Positions 20,201-27,529 of a stretch of DNA of 64,000 nucleotides are shown here, piece by piece. The notes beneath the pieces are model-generated. The model searched no databases, was not told the origin of the DNA, and saw only the letters and a list, made by a program, of their open reading frames with translations. This stretch comes from Nematocida ironsii (lineage: Eukaryota > Microsporidia): assembly GCA_001642415.1 (NCBI GenBank), contig LTDK01000041.1, forward strand, positions 1-64,000. The letters are read 5' to 3'. Numbering within the stretch: position 1 is the first letter of the stretch; each line of letters begins with the position of its first letter. Both the position numbers and the translations under genes were made by a program.

Positions 20201-20787
20201 TCATCACCTATGGAGAATAGTACACCCAAGGCATCATCTTTAGTTGGACCATTTCCGTATCCAGTGGCTGGTCCATCTGTTCCACCCATCATACTGAGCA
20301 CCCTTTTTGAGATGGGCATTTTACCAAGTTTTGGGTTTAAGTATGGATTATATCCGACTGGTACTGCATTACTACTGGGTCTTTCAGGATCGAATGGTGT
20401 AGGCACTGGGTACGGTGGTGATTGTGGTTGGTGTTCATCCTCATCTTCTCTAAGGATGGGTGGGTGTGGATTACCTGCTGGTGTATTATCATCCTGTTCC
20501 ATTCGCCGTCTTTCTTCACACACTCCATTAAAACATACATTATGTATAGAGTCGTGTACTTCTTCTGAACCAGTAGCCCATGCTGGAATTATTTCCTTCT
20601 CATGTGCATCGTACTGTGCAACTGAATTCTCTCCATACGGTGCAGGTGGTTGTTCTGCACCTTCATACTGTAAAAGTGTACTGTCCTGTAAGTCACCAGG
20701 AGATGCACTTTCTGGTGTACTTGTATATGCTAAGGTTGCGTAGAATGCTAATATTATAAATATTCCTTTTCTTTTCGCTCGGATCAT
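17272..20787 (-). CDS. PTP3: Polar tube protein 3 (PTP3)-like large secreted protein
   Basis: A 1171-aa secreted protein. Layout: signal peptide (about 1-22, FIILAFYATLAYTS); acidic Pro-rich segment (about 90-140) with CFNGVC; a folded-looking region (about 150-390); a Ser/acidic block with two basic patches (about 400-475); a long Ala/Ser/Arg/Lys-rich region (about 480-850) with SASASASA runs and an Arg-rich SRSSSRWLRRRISRIRR (about 684-700); a Gln/Leu/Ile-rich helical repeat-like region (about 845-960); and a Met/Ser/Asn-rich C-terminus with a few Cys. PTP3 of other microsporidia is similarly long and secreted with alternating charge blocks. SEC13 lies next to it and eEF2 is nearby, an order I recall for E. 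cuniculi chromosome XI. Assignment rests on architecture and synteny, not alignment. Base composition is less AT-rich than neighbours, like a highly expressed gene. Confidence 0.7.
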   Translation of the reverse strand: MIRAKRKGIFIILAFYATLAYTSTPESASPGDLQDSTLLQYEGAEQPPAPYGENSVAQYDAHEKEIIPAWATGSEEVHDSIHNVCFNGVCEERRRMEQDDNTPAGNPHPPILREDEDEHQPQSPPYPVPTPFDPERPSSNAVPVGYNPYLNPKLGKMPISKRVLSMMGGTDGPATGYGNGPTKDDALGVLFSIGDDDTYLLLSYLSMDLPMKNLVSNITVTTDEVSAQDRRDYLMSELEGKGSIYGLDNGLNILYSTQMFFYIPKTAISLIIHVGRIIYSKENVEFLRRLKLNTSVFTEIIDRDGKKVFYIPVYGGTIALANPSIPIVSQYLITSEGYGISLLKAKRVDIEKGILVLSISAYDEGDITRVAGTIQKFTSGEVSNPFTVTFEQYGFEEESQDESFSSYTSYSSSSSSSSKHKRKGKGQESSSSQAGDDSSDSNSSDSDNHLHSKHKKHNDEDGSSSDDSSSESKEAVRDTIDSLLEKARKWRERAALASENKKGFKKHALKQAKKAERKAKAIQKDAYNEKLLKARRERSAEAAGFAAASESESASRQAAGGAIIEGEHSSSTGSSWYSGSMKKNTAVKAIIASKESASASASASAFEESSRKTASSSFTSSGASAIISAHQSNEMYYKGVSSSEYATREIKHSLMGMTMQHALFSTQGRMYQSQKYSSYGVRSSRSSSRWLRRRISRIRRTRHAEARAARQFMKNGATSRGVAAAAAKEQAARTAAIRASRRAAQASQAAASYAAMAKRAEAQSNKKLARSYKKTASRHRQAYTRHRASATRYAAAVGQFKAAKLAECAKQSAIFMQQISNPQKAVTEQEMLDLNKAVAQILTSSQIQLLSHALSAAQIRVLTSLLTPQQVQQTLVHIGAMTPLQMQALLIRLQLKGIEIQKGIMPSLPNIGIQSAFPLGSPMIANISTRITGSPTQMTSADLIKFLTNGQSLFQAQESLVSQEQIESMKMEAIKQSQMIKQLITQVQLSKNEIETRVREKMFSDRMKSSISVCNPMMGMRTGMSTGAFDGISSSPGLQLAGNVCLGNNSFNAMRQLLVSPSVSSYIGIDQNMLSQLLYNKTQNNDLMCLLAKSSMASPMYNQMPNDEQSLINARFQSTQNKLYGIYGNSLGRLEQALASAFSLIRNSSVKCKRTLQQTPPACQIQPQLRG

Positions 20788-21018
20788 AAGAATCCTTTCC
20801 TTTCCGGTATAAAACCTTGCAGATAAAACATTTGTTCTGAGACTGTTTCACAGGGAACCAAGCACAGATCGTATCTGAGAATTTGTTTTGTATCTGGTTT
20901 TATGCCTGGTGCATCCAAATTTCAGATTATTCACTGGATTAGTCTAATAATAAAACAGTGTTTTATAGTTAAAGGTGTTTCAAGTACATTGCGATCCTTA
21001 AAAAATACCACAAGGGAA

Positions 21019-21036
21019 TAACCCGATATAACCCGA
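21019..21036 (-). promoter_or_regulatory. Paired CGGGTTA boxes, 10-bp spacing
   Basis: TAACCCGATATAACCCGA has two identical boxes with a 10-bp period, 40 bp past the SEC13 stop and about 230 bp upstream of the PTP3-like start. An almost identical doublet lies on the other side of SEC13 (21918-21935). Confidence 0.4.
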
Positions 21037-21076
21037 AATATAATAAAAATAGACCACCAGATACAATAAAGCTTTA

Positions 21077-21871
21077 TTATGGAAGTACGATTGGAGTCTC
21101 TTTCCATTTATTAGGTGACTCAGGGATGTACACTTTTACATCACTCTTACCGTACCCCACTGCTAATGCGTACCCTAAAGGTGTCCATGAGAGTTTCCTG
21201 CATGGTGTGCCTATTTTATGCTTATCAACAGAGAATTTCAATTTCTCATCCTTCTCCTCAGTGAATATACAGAATGTACCATCATCAGAACAACTAGCAA
21301 ATACGAACGAGTCAAATTCATTATCACACACCTTACAGTCACGGATGGGTTTCGTATGCTCTTTTATTTCATGGAGTATGGATAAGTCTTCATTATTAAG
21401 TATTTTTATTGAGGAATCCATCCCACCACTAATTACATAATCATTATATACGGTAAGACTAGTTACACCGTGTTTATGTATGAGTGATTCTAAGGATACT
21501 TCCCCTGTTAAAGAAACCTTCCTTACCCTGCCATCAGAACAACCACATAAAACATTCCCTTTACACTCTACGATCGTATTAATACACCCTTGGAATACGG
21601 TTATAACTGATTCAAACACGTACTCTGACTGTGACTGTTTCCATACTAAAAGGTGTCCATCGTGTGTAGCACCAACTAACCTCTCCTCAATGAAAATAGT
21701 ACAAAATATTGGTGATGTATTATAAGACAGTTTCTGTACTGGAGTACTCCCATTTTCATCTATTTTATATAATGTGATAGTCCCATCCTCTGCACCAGCT
21801 GATACTAAATCTCCTTTTTTATTACTTTGTACACTGTAAACCAGTCCCTCCGTGCGTGTCTCTATGCTCAT
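21077..21871 (-). CDS. SEC13: SEC13 WD40 protein (COPII coat / nuclear pore)
   Basis: A 264-aa WD40 protein. Repeats are visible as GDLVSAGAEDGTITLYKI, ERLVGATHDGHLLVWK, GNVLCGCSDGRVRKVS, YVISGGMDSSIKIL, FVFASCSDDGTFCIF and the last blade LSWTPLGYALAVGYGKSDVK, which matches the typical SEC13 ending (SWS-tGn-LAVS-GD-kV-lW). SEC13 pairs with SEC31 in COPII vesicles and with the Nup84/Y complex in the nuclear pore. It is shorter than the usual about 300 aa, with loops trimmed. It sits next to the PTP3-like gene and close to eEF2, which supports both identifications. Confidence 0.9.
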   Translation of the reverse strand: MSIETRTEGLVYSVQSNKKGDLVSAGAEDGTITLYKIDENGSTPVQKLSYNTSPIFCTIFIEERLVGATHDGHLLVWKQSQSEYVFESVITVFQGCINTIVECKGNVLCGCSDGRVRKVSLTGEVSLESLIHKHGVTSLTVYNDYVISGGMDSSIKILNNEDLSILHEIKEHTKPIRDCKVCDNEFDSFVFASCSDDGTFCIFTEEKDEKLKFSVDKHKIGTPCRKLSWTPLGYALAVGYGKSDVKVYIPESPNKWKETPIVLP

Positions 21872-21917
21872 AAATAAAGAATAAAAAAACAGAAGATTTA
21901 TCCTTTTATATAATAAA

Positions 21918-21935
21918 TAACCCGATATAACCCGA
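21918..21935 (-). promoter_or_regulatory. Paired CGGGTTA boxes upstream of SEC13
   Basis: TAACCCGATATAACCCGA, boxes 10 bp apart, ends 47 bp upstream of the SEC13 ATG on the SEC13 strand (as two CGGGTTA boxes). This is the clearest promoter-proximal example of the motif in the window. Confidence 0.45.
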
Positions 21936-22046
21936 TATTATTTATGATATATATACTTATAAGTATTATACTATTAGATTTATATTATGCTAATATAAAA
22001 CTAAGTTTAAAGTATTTATGTTATGGTTACTTATATTACATAAATT

Positions 22047-22063
22047 AGGGTTAAGTCGGGTTA
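22047..22063 (+). promoter_or_regulatory. Paired GGGTTA boxes, 10-bp spacing
   Basis: AGGGTTAAGTCGGGTTA: a telomere-like TTAGGGTTA box followed by CGGGTTA with a 10-bp period, about 180 bp upstream of SEC13. Confidence 0.35.
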
Positions 22064-22179
22064 TTACCAGATTATATATAATACGTATAATATATGGTAT
22101 ATTTATTATATATGCATAAGTACATACGAGACTAACAAAATTAAACTGTATAATTATATAACAGAAGGTTAATAGTACA

Positions 22180-22570
22180 AATATATTATAACTTATTACA
22201 CAATACGTAATAATAAATATTTATTACACAATACGTAATAATAAATATTTATTACACAATACGTAATATATAATAATATTAATAGATACATAACTTATGA
22301 CATATTGTATAATATATAAGTATTACTTATTACACATTGTATAATATATTATAACTTATTATACAATACGTAATATATAATATAAGACATAAATAATATT
22401 TTAATTTTAATGAATTACATATAGTTCACATAACTTATTACACAATATATCATAAATATTACTTATTACACAATACGTAATATATAAGTATTACTTATTA
22501 CACAATATATCATAAATATTACTTATTACACAATATATCATAATAATTACTTTATACACAATGTATAATA
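22180..22570. repeat. ACTTATTACACAATACGTAAT repeat array, inverted orientation
   Basis: Repeated TTATTACACAATACGTAATA units, with AATATATCATAA variants, mostly in the orientation opposite to the array on the other side of the 356-aa gene. Together with 23700-24190 it brackets that gene. The left part of the gap holds a GGGTTA doublet (22047-22063) and plain AT-rich sequence. Confidence 0.8.
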
Positions 22571-22602
22571 ATAAATAGTATTGGAAATAAATTATTTATT
22601 TT

Positions 22603-22620
22603 CGGGTTATATCGGGTTAT
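22603..22620 (+). promoter_or_regulatory. Paired CGGGTTAT boxes abutting a stop codon
   Basis: CGGGTTATATCGGGTTAT ends one base before the stop codon of the 356-aa minus-strand gene. Its position at the 3' end, not the 5' end, argues against a purely promoter role for the motif. Confidence 0.35.
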
Positions 22621-22621
22621 T

Positions 22622-23692
22622 TCAATCTAAAGAATCCCATTTAATGGTATTTGTGCTGGCATTCTTCCATATTGGTGGTACACCAGTAATTTTTGTGTCT
22701 TGGTGGGTGGTTGTGGCATGGTTTTCATCAGGCATTTCAGATTTCGGACTATGAGCAGAACTTTTTACACATTGTGTATTTAATTCACTGCTGTTTTTAT
22801 TTTTCTGATTTTTACTTATGCTCCTATGCCTCATAAATCTTGGATTGTTATTCCCTGGGAGGAGGATAAAATTATGGCCTGGGATGCACGGAGGCATTCC
22901 ATTTGAGTTTTTTCGGGTTATTGCTGGTGTGTGCTTGTTGTACTGCGTATACGGAGTGGGTAGTAGTGGCATACGCATGATTGATGCATTACTTATTGGT
23001 GATTGTGTAATATTTAATGGATTTATTGCAGTACAACTATGATCATTATTTATTGCACTATGATCATAAAATAATGCATTTCGGGTTAAGTCGGGTTTTT
23101 GTGCATTCCACCCAATGCAACTTTCATTTTTATTAGAACTTGATGGATTATTACTTATGGTATATTGTGCAGTATGTAATGGTAAGTTATTATTACTTAT
23201 GGTATATTGTGCAGTATGTGTTGGAATATATTGTGTTATGGGTAATAAGTTGTGCACCACTGAGGTTATAAAAATAGTGCAGTTGAAATCAAGTACGATT
23301 AAGTTATTCTCTGCTGTAATGGATAACTGTGATGTAGGGAATCCTGGTTCATTGTATATACGTGGTATAATATTAATACTAGATAAGGCATTTATATCTG
23401 ACGTACTTAGTGTGATTAGTTTTTGTTGTTCTGGATGTTCTTTAGCTGTATACGTAATATATAATACGCCTGTATTACTATATTCTGAAGTATTTTTACT
23501 GTTTGTGTTATAAGTATTATTACTTAATGGAGATTCTGTTAAAAGTTTTGGAGTGTGTTCATTATTTATAACACAGTGTTTGTTTAATTCTGGTATGGTT
23601 TGATTATCTACTGTTGTGTTTGTGATATTAATATGTAATATATGTGTAATAAGTAATAGTATTAAGAATGGATACTGTTCTGTAAGTTTCAT
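22622..23692 (-). CDS. Secreted Asn/Ser/Thr-rich orphan protein
   Basis: A 356-aa protein, unrecognised. The N-terminus (MKLTEQYPFLILLLITHILHINITN) is a signal peptide. The mature part is polar and disordered, rich in N, S, T and P, with two near-identical LPLHTAQYTISNN-type repeats (about 160-185), many NxS/T sequons and scattered Cys. It lies between SEC13 and eEF2, genes that are close to each other in other microsporidia as I recall, so it looks like an insertion into a conserved block, flanked by repeat arrays on both sides. A CGGGTTA doublet (23082-23097) falls within its coding sequence. Confidence 0.65.
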   Translation of the reverse strand: MKLTEQYPFLILLLITHILHINITNTTVDNQTIPELNKHCVINNEHTPKLLTESPLSNNTYNTNSKNTSEYSNTGVLYITYTAKEHPEQQKLITLSTSDINALSSINIIPRIYNEPGFPTSQLSITAENNLIVLDFNCTIFITSVVHNLLPITQYIPTHTAQYTISNNNLPLHTAQYTISNNPSSSNKNESCIGWNAQKPDLTRNALFYDHSAINNDHSCTAINPLNITQSPISNASIMRMPLLPTPYTQYNKHTPAITRKNSNGMPPCIPGHNFILLPGNNNPRFMRHRSISKNQKNKNSSELNTQCVKSSAHSPKSEMPDENHATTTHQDTKITGVPPIWKNASTNTIKWDSLD

Positions 23693-23699
23693 TATATAA

Positions 23700-24190
23700 T
23701 GTACATTGTGTAAAATATTTTATATTTTATAGTGTAATGTACATAAAATAATATTTATAAGAATATGTGTAATAAATAATGTATAAATTTATTTTATTTT
23801 ATGGTAAGTGTGTAATAAGTTATACTATTATAATATTATTTTATTTATTATATATTGTGTAATAAGTTGTATTTATGATGTATTGTGTAATAAGTTATAC
23901 TATTATATTATTATACTAGCATTAACTTAGCTTACTTATGATGTATTGTGTAATAAGTTATACTAGCATTAACTTAGCTTACTTATGATGTATTGTGTAA
24001 TAAGTTATACTATTATAATATTATATTATTTATTATGTATTGTGTAATAAGTTATACTATTATATTATTATATTATTTATTATGTATATTTTACTTATGA
24101 TGCATTGTGTAATAAGTTATACTATTATATTATTATATTACTTATGATGTATTGTGTAATAAGTTGTATTTATGATGTATTGTGTATAAA
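23700..24190. repeat. TGTGTAATAAGTTATACT repeat array
   Basis: Around a dozen copies of ATTGTGTAATAAGTTATACT separated by ATTATATTATTATATTA or AGCATTAACTTAGCTTACTT. The last spacer occurs twice with its flanks (about 23927-23990), a tandem duplication of roughly 55 bp. The array lies directly upstream of the 356-aa secreted gene and downstream of eEF2. At its end is CCGATCGTCGATCGTG (24208-24223). Confidence 0.8.
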
Positions 24191-24284
24191 GTACTGTGAT
24201 AATACTCCGATCGTCGATCGTGCGGTGTATAAATAAAGTGTAAATAAGTTTAAGATGTCTTTATTCCTTGCACAGAATGTTCAA

Positions 24285-26861
24285 TTATTCCTTGCAGAAG
24301 TATTCAGAAGGATCCTTCAGCTCACCAAGACCCCGCTTGGTTCTGATCTGCTTGACAATGTCAAACATAGGGGTACCTTCCTTCTCAAGAGATCCCGGTA
24401 CGATCGAGTAGTGGGATAGGACCAAGTTAATACTGGCACCACCACCAGTGCACTCCATGAGTTCCTTATTAAGGTTGAAAGATCTCTGTACGGGAATGTA
24501 CGCCTTAAGCACTGATTTATGGTTGTTGTATATTGCGTCCATAATCTCACCTCTTCTTCCCTTGACTACCTGCATGGCTGCATCGATCATACTGTCCTGT
24601 AGGGATATCTCTGCCAGGAAGATGGGTTCGTACAGGATCGGAGTGGCTGCCAGTACAAGACCAACTGCGAGTCTGCTCATTGTGGGGATGAGCTGTCCTG
24701 CTCCTCTGTGAATGGCATCTGCGTGAAGTGTTAAGTCCATAAGGTCAAGTCTCAGTCCCTGGAGGGGTTCTCCAATGACGGGTCCTTCCTTAACAGCTGC
24801 ATCTAATCCCATTTTCAGGAACTCCTTCACCTCGTGCAGGTTCTGGACACCTTTAGAAGAGTCAACAATCACATTCGGACCCACATCATCTGGTGAGTAG
24901 CAGAGGACTCTCTTCACCCACTCATCAGCACTTCCAAACTTAGTCTTGAACAGTTCCACTCGTACCTTTGGGTCATTCGCAATAAGCTCACCATCCTTAA
25001 TGGCAGTGACAATCTCCTCTGCAAGTGGTTCTATTACCATGTACACCTTGTTGTGCTTATTGGCACTCTTTGACATGGCGATTGTGGTGACTGGTGTGGA
25101 GATACTCTCAAAGTATGAGACTTGTGGTTCTCCTCTAATGATGGGCACCTTAGCATGGTCCTTCTCCAGGTCGTTAATGCAGATTTCTACGTGCATCTCA
25201 CCGGCACCTGCAATGACGATCTCACCAGACTTCATGTACTGCACCTGGCAGAGGGAGTCAACCTGTGCTAGTTTCAGGAGACCTTCCTTAAGCTTGGGTA
25301 AGTCACTGGTGTTCTTTGGGGAGATGGAGTATCTCACCACAGGGGATACGGTGAACTTCATGGTTTTGATGTTGAATGATCCCTTCATGCTGGAGAGGGT
25401 GGCTGTCTTCTGGATTTCAGAGTCGACTCCAAGGATACCCACGATGTTACCGGCTGGGCATGAGTTAACTTCCTCAACAGTCCTTCCCATCATAAGAAGT
25501 ACTTTTGTAACTACTTTTGCCTTAAGCTCCTTACCCTTCCCTGGTTCATAATCTGGTCCCTGTACGTACAGAGGCATACCTGCCCTGATCACACCGGAGA
25601 AGACTCTTCCGAAAGCAATGAACCGACCGGATCCTTGTGGGATCATTTTAGAGACGTACATCATCACAGGAGAGTCGTCCTCTCTGGCAGTCTTTTTAAT
25701 GGCCTGGCAGAACTCGTCATCCTTTGGTCCTTCATAGAGTGACTCAGCTCTGTACACCTGACTCTCATTTGGTGAGGGCAGGTTCACAACAATCTGCTCT
25801 AAAAGGCAGTCAGCTGCTGGCAGCCACTTTCTCATGACGTGCTTGAACAGGGCCTTCTCAGAAGTGATCTCTTCTAACTCTTTGCTACCAAAGCTAATGT
25901 TGAACTTCTTCAAGTACTCCTTAATCTCATTCTTCTTACCAGCGAAGCACAAGTCTCTTACAGCGTATATTGGTGTAAGTACAAATACAACGAATGGGTG
26001 TAACTCAGGGTTTACTTCTGGTCCGTTCTTCTTCTTCTTAAGAATCTTGCATTCTGGATCGAATGGGTCAGCAGATGTACAGTACCTGTCAATTTTCCAC
26101 AGACACTTCTGGAATGCATCTATCATATCTGGCTTATCCTGCATGTTGAATTTCTCAGCATAAAATTCAGCAAACTGTCTGAGAGTGAACCCCCATCCCT
26201 GGAGACCTGAACAGAAGGATACTTCTAAATCTGCTGGGTTTAACTGCCTAATATTAGAAGACTTGTCCTCATCCATAAGGAACTTTGACATGGTGGCATT
26301 AAAGTTCTCAACGGTATTCCTGAGTGACTTAGCAAACTCAGAAGGAGCCTCTCTAAGCTCAAGCAGGGCACGGTCGATCTTATTAAGGCACAGTACTGGC
26401 TTGATCTTCTCAATTATGGCCTGTCTTAAAACAGTCTCTGTCTGAACACAAATTCCTTCAATGCAGTCAACAACCACTAAGGCACCATCAGTCACCCTAA
26501 GAGCAGCAGTCACTTCAGAACTGAAATCAACGTGCCCTGGTGAATCGATTAAGTTAATCAAGAAATGGTTCTCATCTGTCTTCTCCTTCATAAAAGTATC
26601 GAATGAGAGTTTCTTAAGCTTAAACTGCATTGATATGGCAGTTGACTTAATTGTGATACCTCTCTCCTGCTCATCCTGCCTTGTATCTGTAAATCTAGAA
26701 CCAGACTTTTCGGCAGATAAGGATCCTGCCTTTACAACTAAAGTATCGGTCAAAGTACTCTTACCGTGATCTACGTGTGCAATCACTGACATATTTCTTA
26801 TGTTACTTGGCTTCTTCATAAGCCTTACAACTGCTTCCATTGAAGCTGTATTCTTTGACAT
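24285..26861 (-). CDS. EFT1: Translation elongation factor 2
   Basis: An 858-aa GTPase driving ribosomal translocation in the cytosol. The G1 motif is AHVDHGKST (28-36), G3 is DSPGHVDF, G4 is NKID, and the switch region contains QDEQERGITIKST. Domain IV contains LTLHADAIHRG, with the His normally converted to diphthamide. The C-terminal domain V is complete. Length matches other eukaryotic eEF2 (about 840-860). Codon choice is clearly GC-richer than the surrounding intergenic DNA, as expected for a highly expressed gene. The array upstream of the 356-aa gene lies on its 3' side. Confidence 0.98.
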   Translation of the reverse strand: MSKNTASMEAVVRLMKKPSNIRNMSVIAHVDHGKSTLTDTLVVKAGSLSAEKSGSRFTDTRQDEQERGITIKSTAISMQFKLKKLSFDTFMKEKTDENHFLINLIDSPGHVDFSSEVTAALRVTDGALVVVDCIEGICVQTETVLRQAIIEKIKPVLCLNKIDRALLELREAPSEFAKSLRNTVENFNATMSKFLMDEDKSSNIRQLNPADLEVSFCSGLQGWGFTLRQFAEFYAEKFNMQDKPDMIDAFQKCLWKIDRYCTSADPFDPECKILKKKKNGPEVNPELHPFVVFVLTPIYAVRDLCFAGKKNEIKEYLKKFNISFGSKELEEITSEKALFKHVMRKWLPAADCLLEQIVVNLPSPNESQVYRAESLYEGPKDDEFCQAIKKTAREDDSPVMMYVSKMIPQGSGRFIAFGRVFSGVIRAGMPLYVQGPDYEPGKGKELKAKVVTKVLLMMGRTVEEVNSCPAGNIVGILGVDSEIQKTATLSSMKGSFNIKTMKFTVSPVVRYSISPKNTSDLPKLKEGLLKLAQVDSLCQVQYMKSGEIVIAGAGEMHVEICINDLEKDHAKVPIIRGEPQVSYFESISTPVTTIAMSKSANKHNKVYMVIEPLAEEIVTAIKDGELIANDPKVRVELFKTKFGSADEWVKRVLCYSPDDVGPNVIVDSSKGVQNLHEVKEFLKMGLDAAVKEGPVIGEPLQGLRLDLMDLTLHADAIHRGAGQLIPTMSRLAVGLVLAATPILYEPIFLAEISLQDSMIDAAMQVVKGRRGEIMDAIYNNHKSVLKAYIPVQRSFNLNKELMECTGGGASINLVLSHYSIVPGSLEKEGTPMFDIVKQIRTKRGLGELKDPSEYFCKE

Positions 26862-27217
26862 TCAGGGGGTTAAAAATTAAAAAAATAAATAGTTAAAATT
26901 AACAGAATAAAATAAATTATGTATAAAAAATAATCTATACAATGCATAATATAATAGACAATGTGTATTAAATAATGCACATAATATGAAATATACTCTA
27001 AAATAGAGTAAATTATGGGTTATACACAGAAATACTTAATAAATACAGTTAATTATACGTATACAGTATAATACCATAAATATTTTAATGTATTATTAAT
27101 TATTCATGGTATAATAATTGTATAATTATATAATGTACATAACTTAGTAATAATTGTATATTATATTATTATAATAATAAATTTAGGGTTAATTCGGGTT
27201 ATGGTTATATTCACTCT
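26862..27217. other. Intergenic region, no gene seen
   Basis: AT-rich gap between the eEF2 start and the NC2-alpha stop. It holds a few relics of the ATAATGTGTATTA repeat and, at 27185-27201, the doublet AGGGTTAATTCGGGTTA (10-bp spacing). No ORF or RNA gene is evident. Confidence 0.5.
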
Positions 27218-27505
27218 TTATTTCTTGGTAAGTAATGCTTTCATAAATTCTAGCTTTGGATCATTCTCTATGCACGCCTCTAAATGTGATAAAACTATTT
27301 TTTTGACTGCCTTCTGCTTGGCTTCCTCCTCCATTTGTTTCAGTAGGTTTATTAAGAATAATTCGATCGCATGACTAATTACGATCGGAGCGAACGTGCT
27401 CACTTTCCCTATTTCCTCATCAATCTGCATGATCTTTTTAATCCTTGCAATCGGAAATCTGCACTTGGCTTTTTTCTTTAACTCTATATACTTCTGTGAG
27501 TCCAT
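27218..27505 (-). CDS. BUR6: NC2-alpha (DRAP1/Bur6) histone-fold transcription regulator
   Basis: A 95-aa histone-fold protein. The segment CRFPIARIKKIMQIDEEIGK, then VSTFAPIVISHAIELFLINLL, closely follows the NC2-alpha consensus (ARFPPARIKKIMQ-DEEIGKV). It forms a heterodimer with NC2-beta that binds TBP at promoters and represses or retunes pol II initiation. It is essentially only the histone fold, lacking the C-terminal tail of longer homologues. It is divergent from MCM2 with just 24 bp between the two start codons. Confidence 0.93.
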   Translation of the reverse strand: MDSQKYIELKKKAKCRFPIARIKKIMQIDEEIGKVSTFAPIVISHAIELFLINLLKQMEEEAKQKAVKKIVLSHLEACIENDPKLEFMKALLTKK

Positions 27506-27529
27506 GGATTTTCGTAAAAAATTGCTGTA
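27506..27529. promoter_or_regulatory. 24-bp divergent intergenic spacer (NC2-alpha / MCM2)
   Basis: Only 24 bp separate the two ATGs, so core promoter elements or 5' ends must lie in this spacer or inside the opposite coding sequence. The spacer contains CGTAAAAAATTGC and no TATA box. The PAP1 pair at 39909 has the same spacer length. Confidence 0.5.

Noticed and set aside
22180..22570. CRISPR-like array of short repeats
   Set aside because: Units are degenerate, AT-only, unevenly spaced and lack unique spacers; the organism is eukaryotic.
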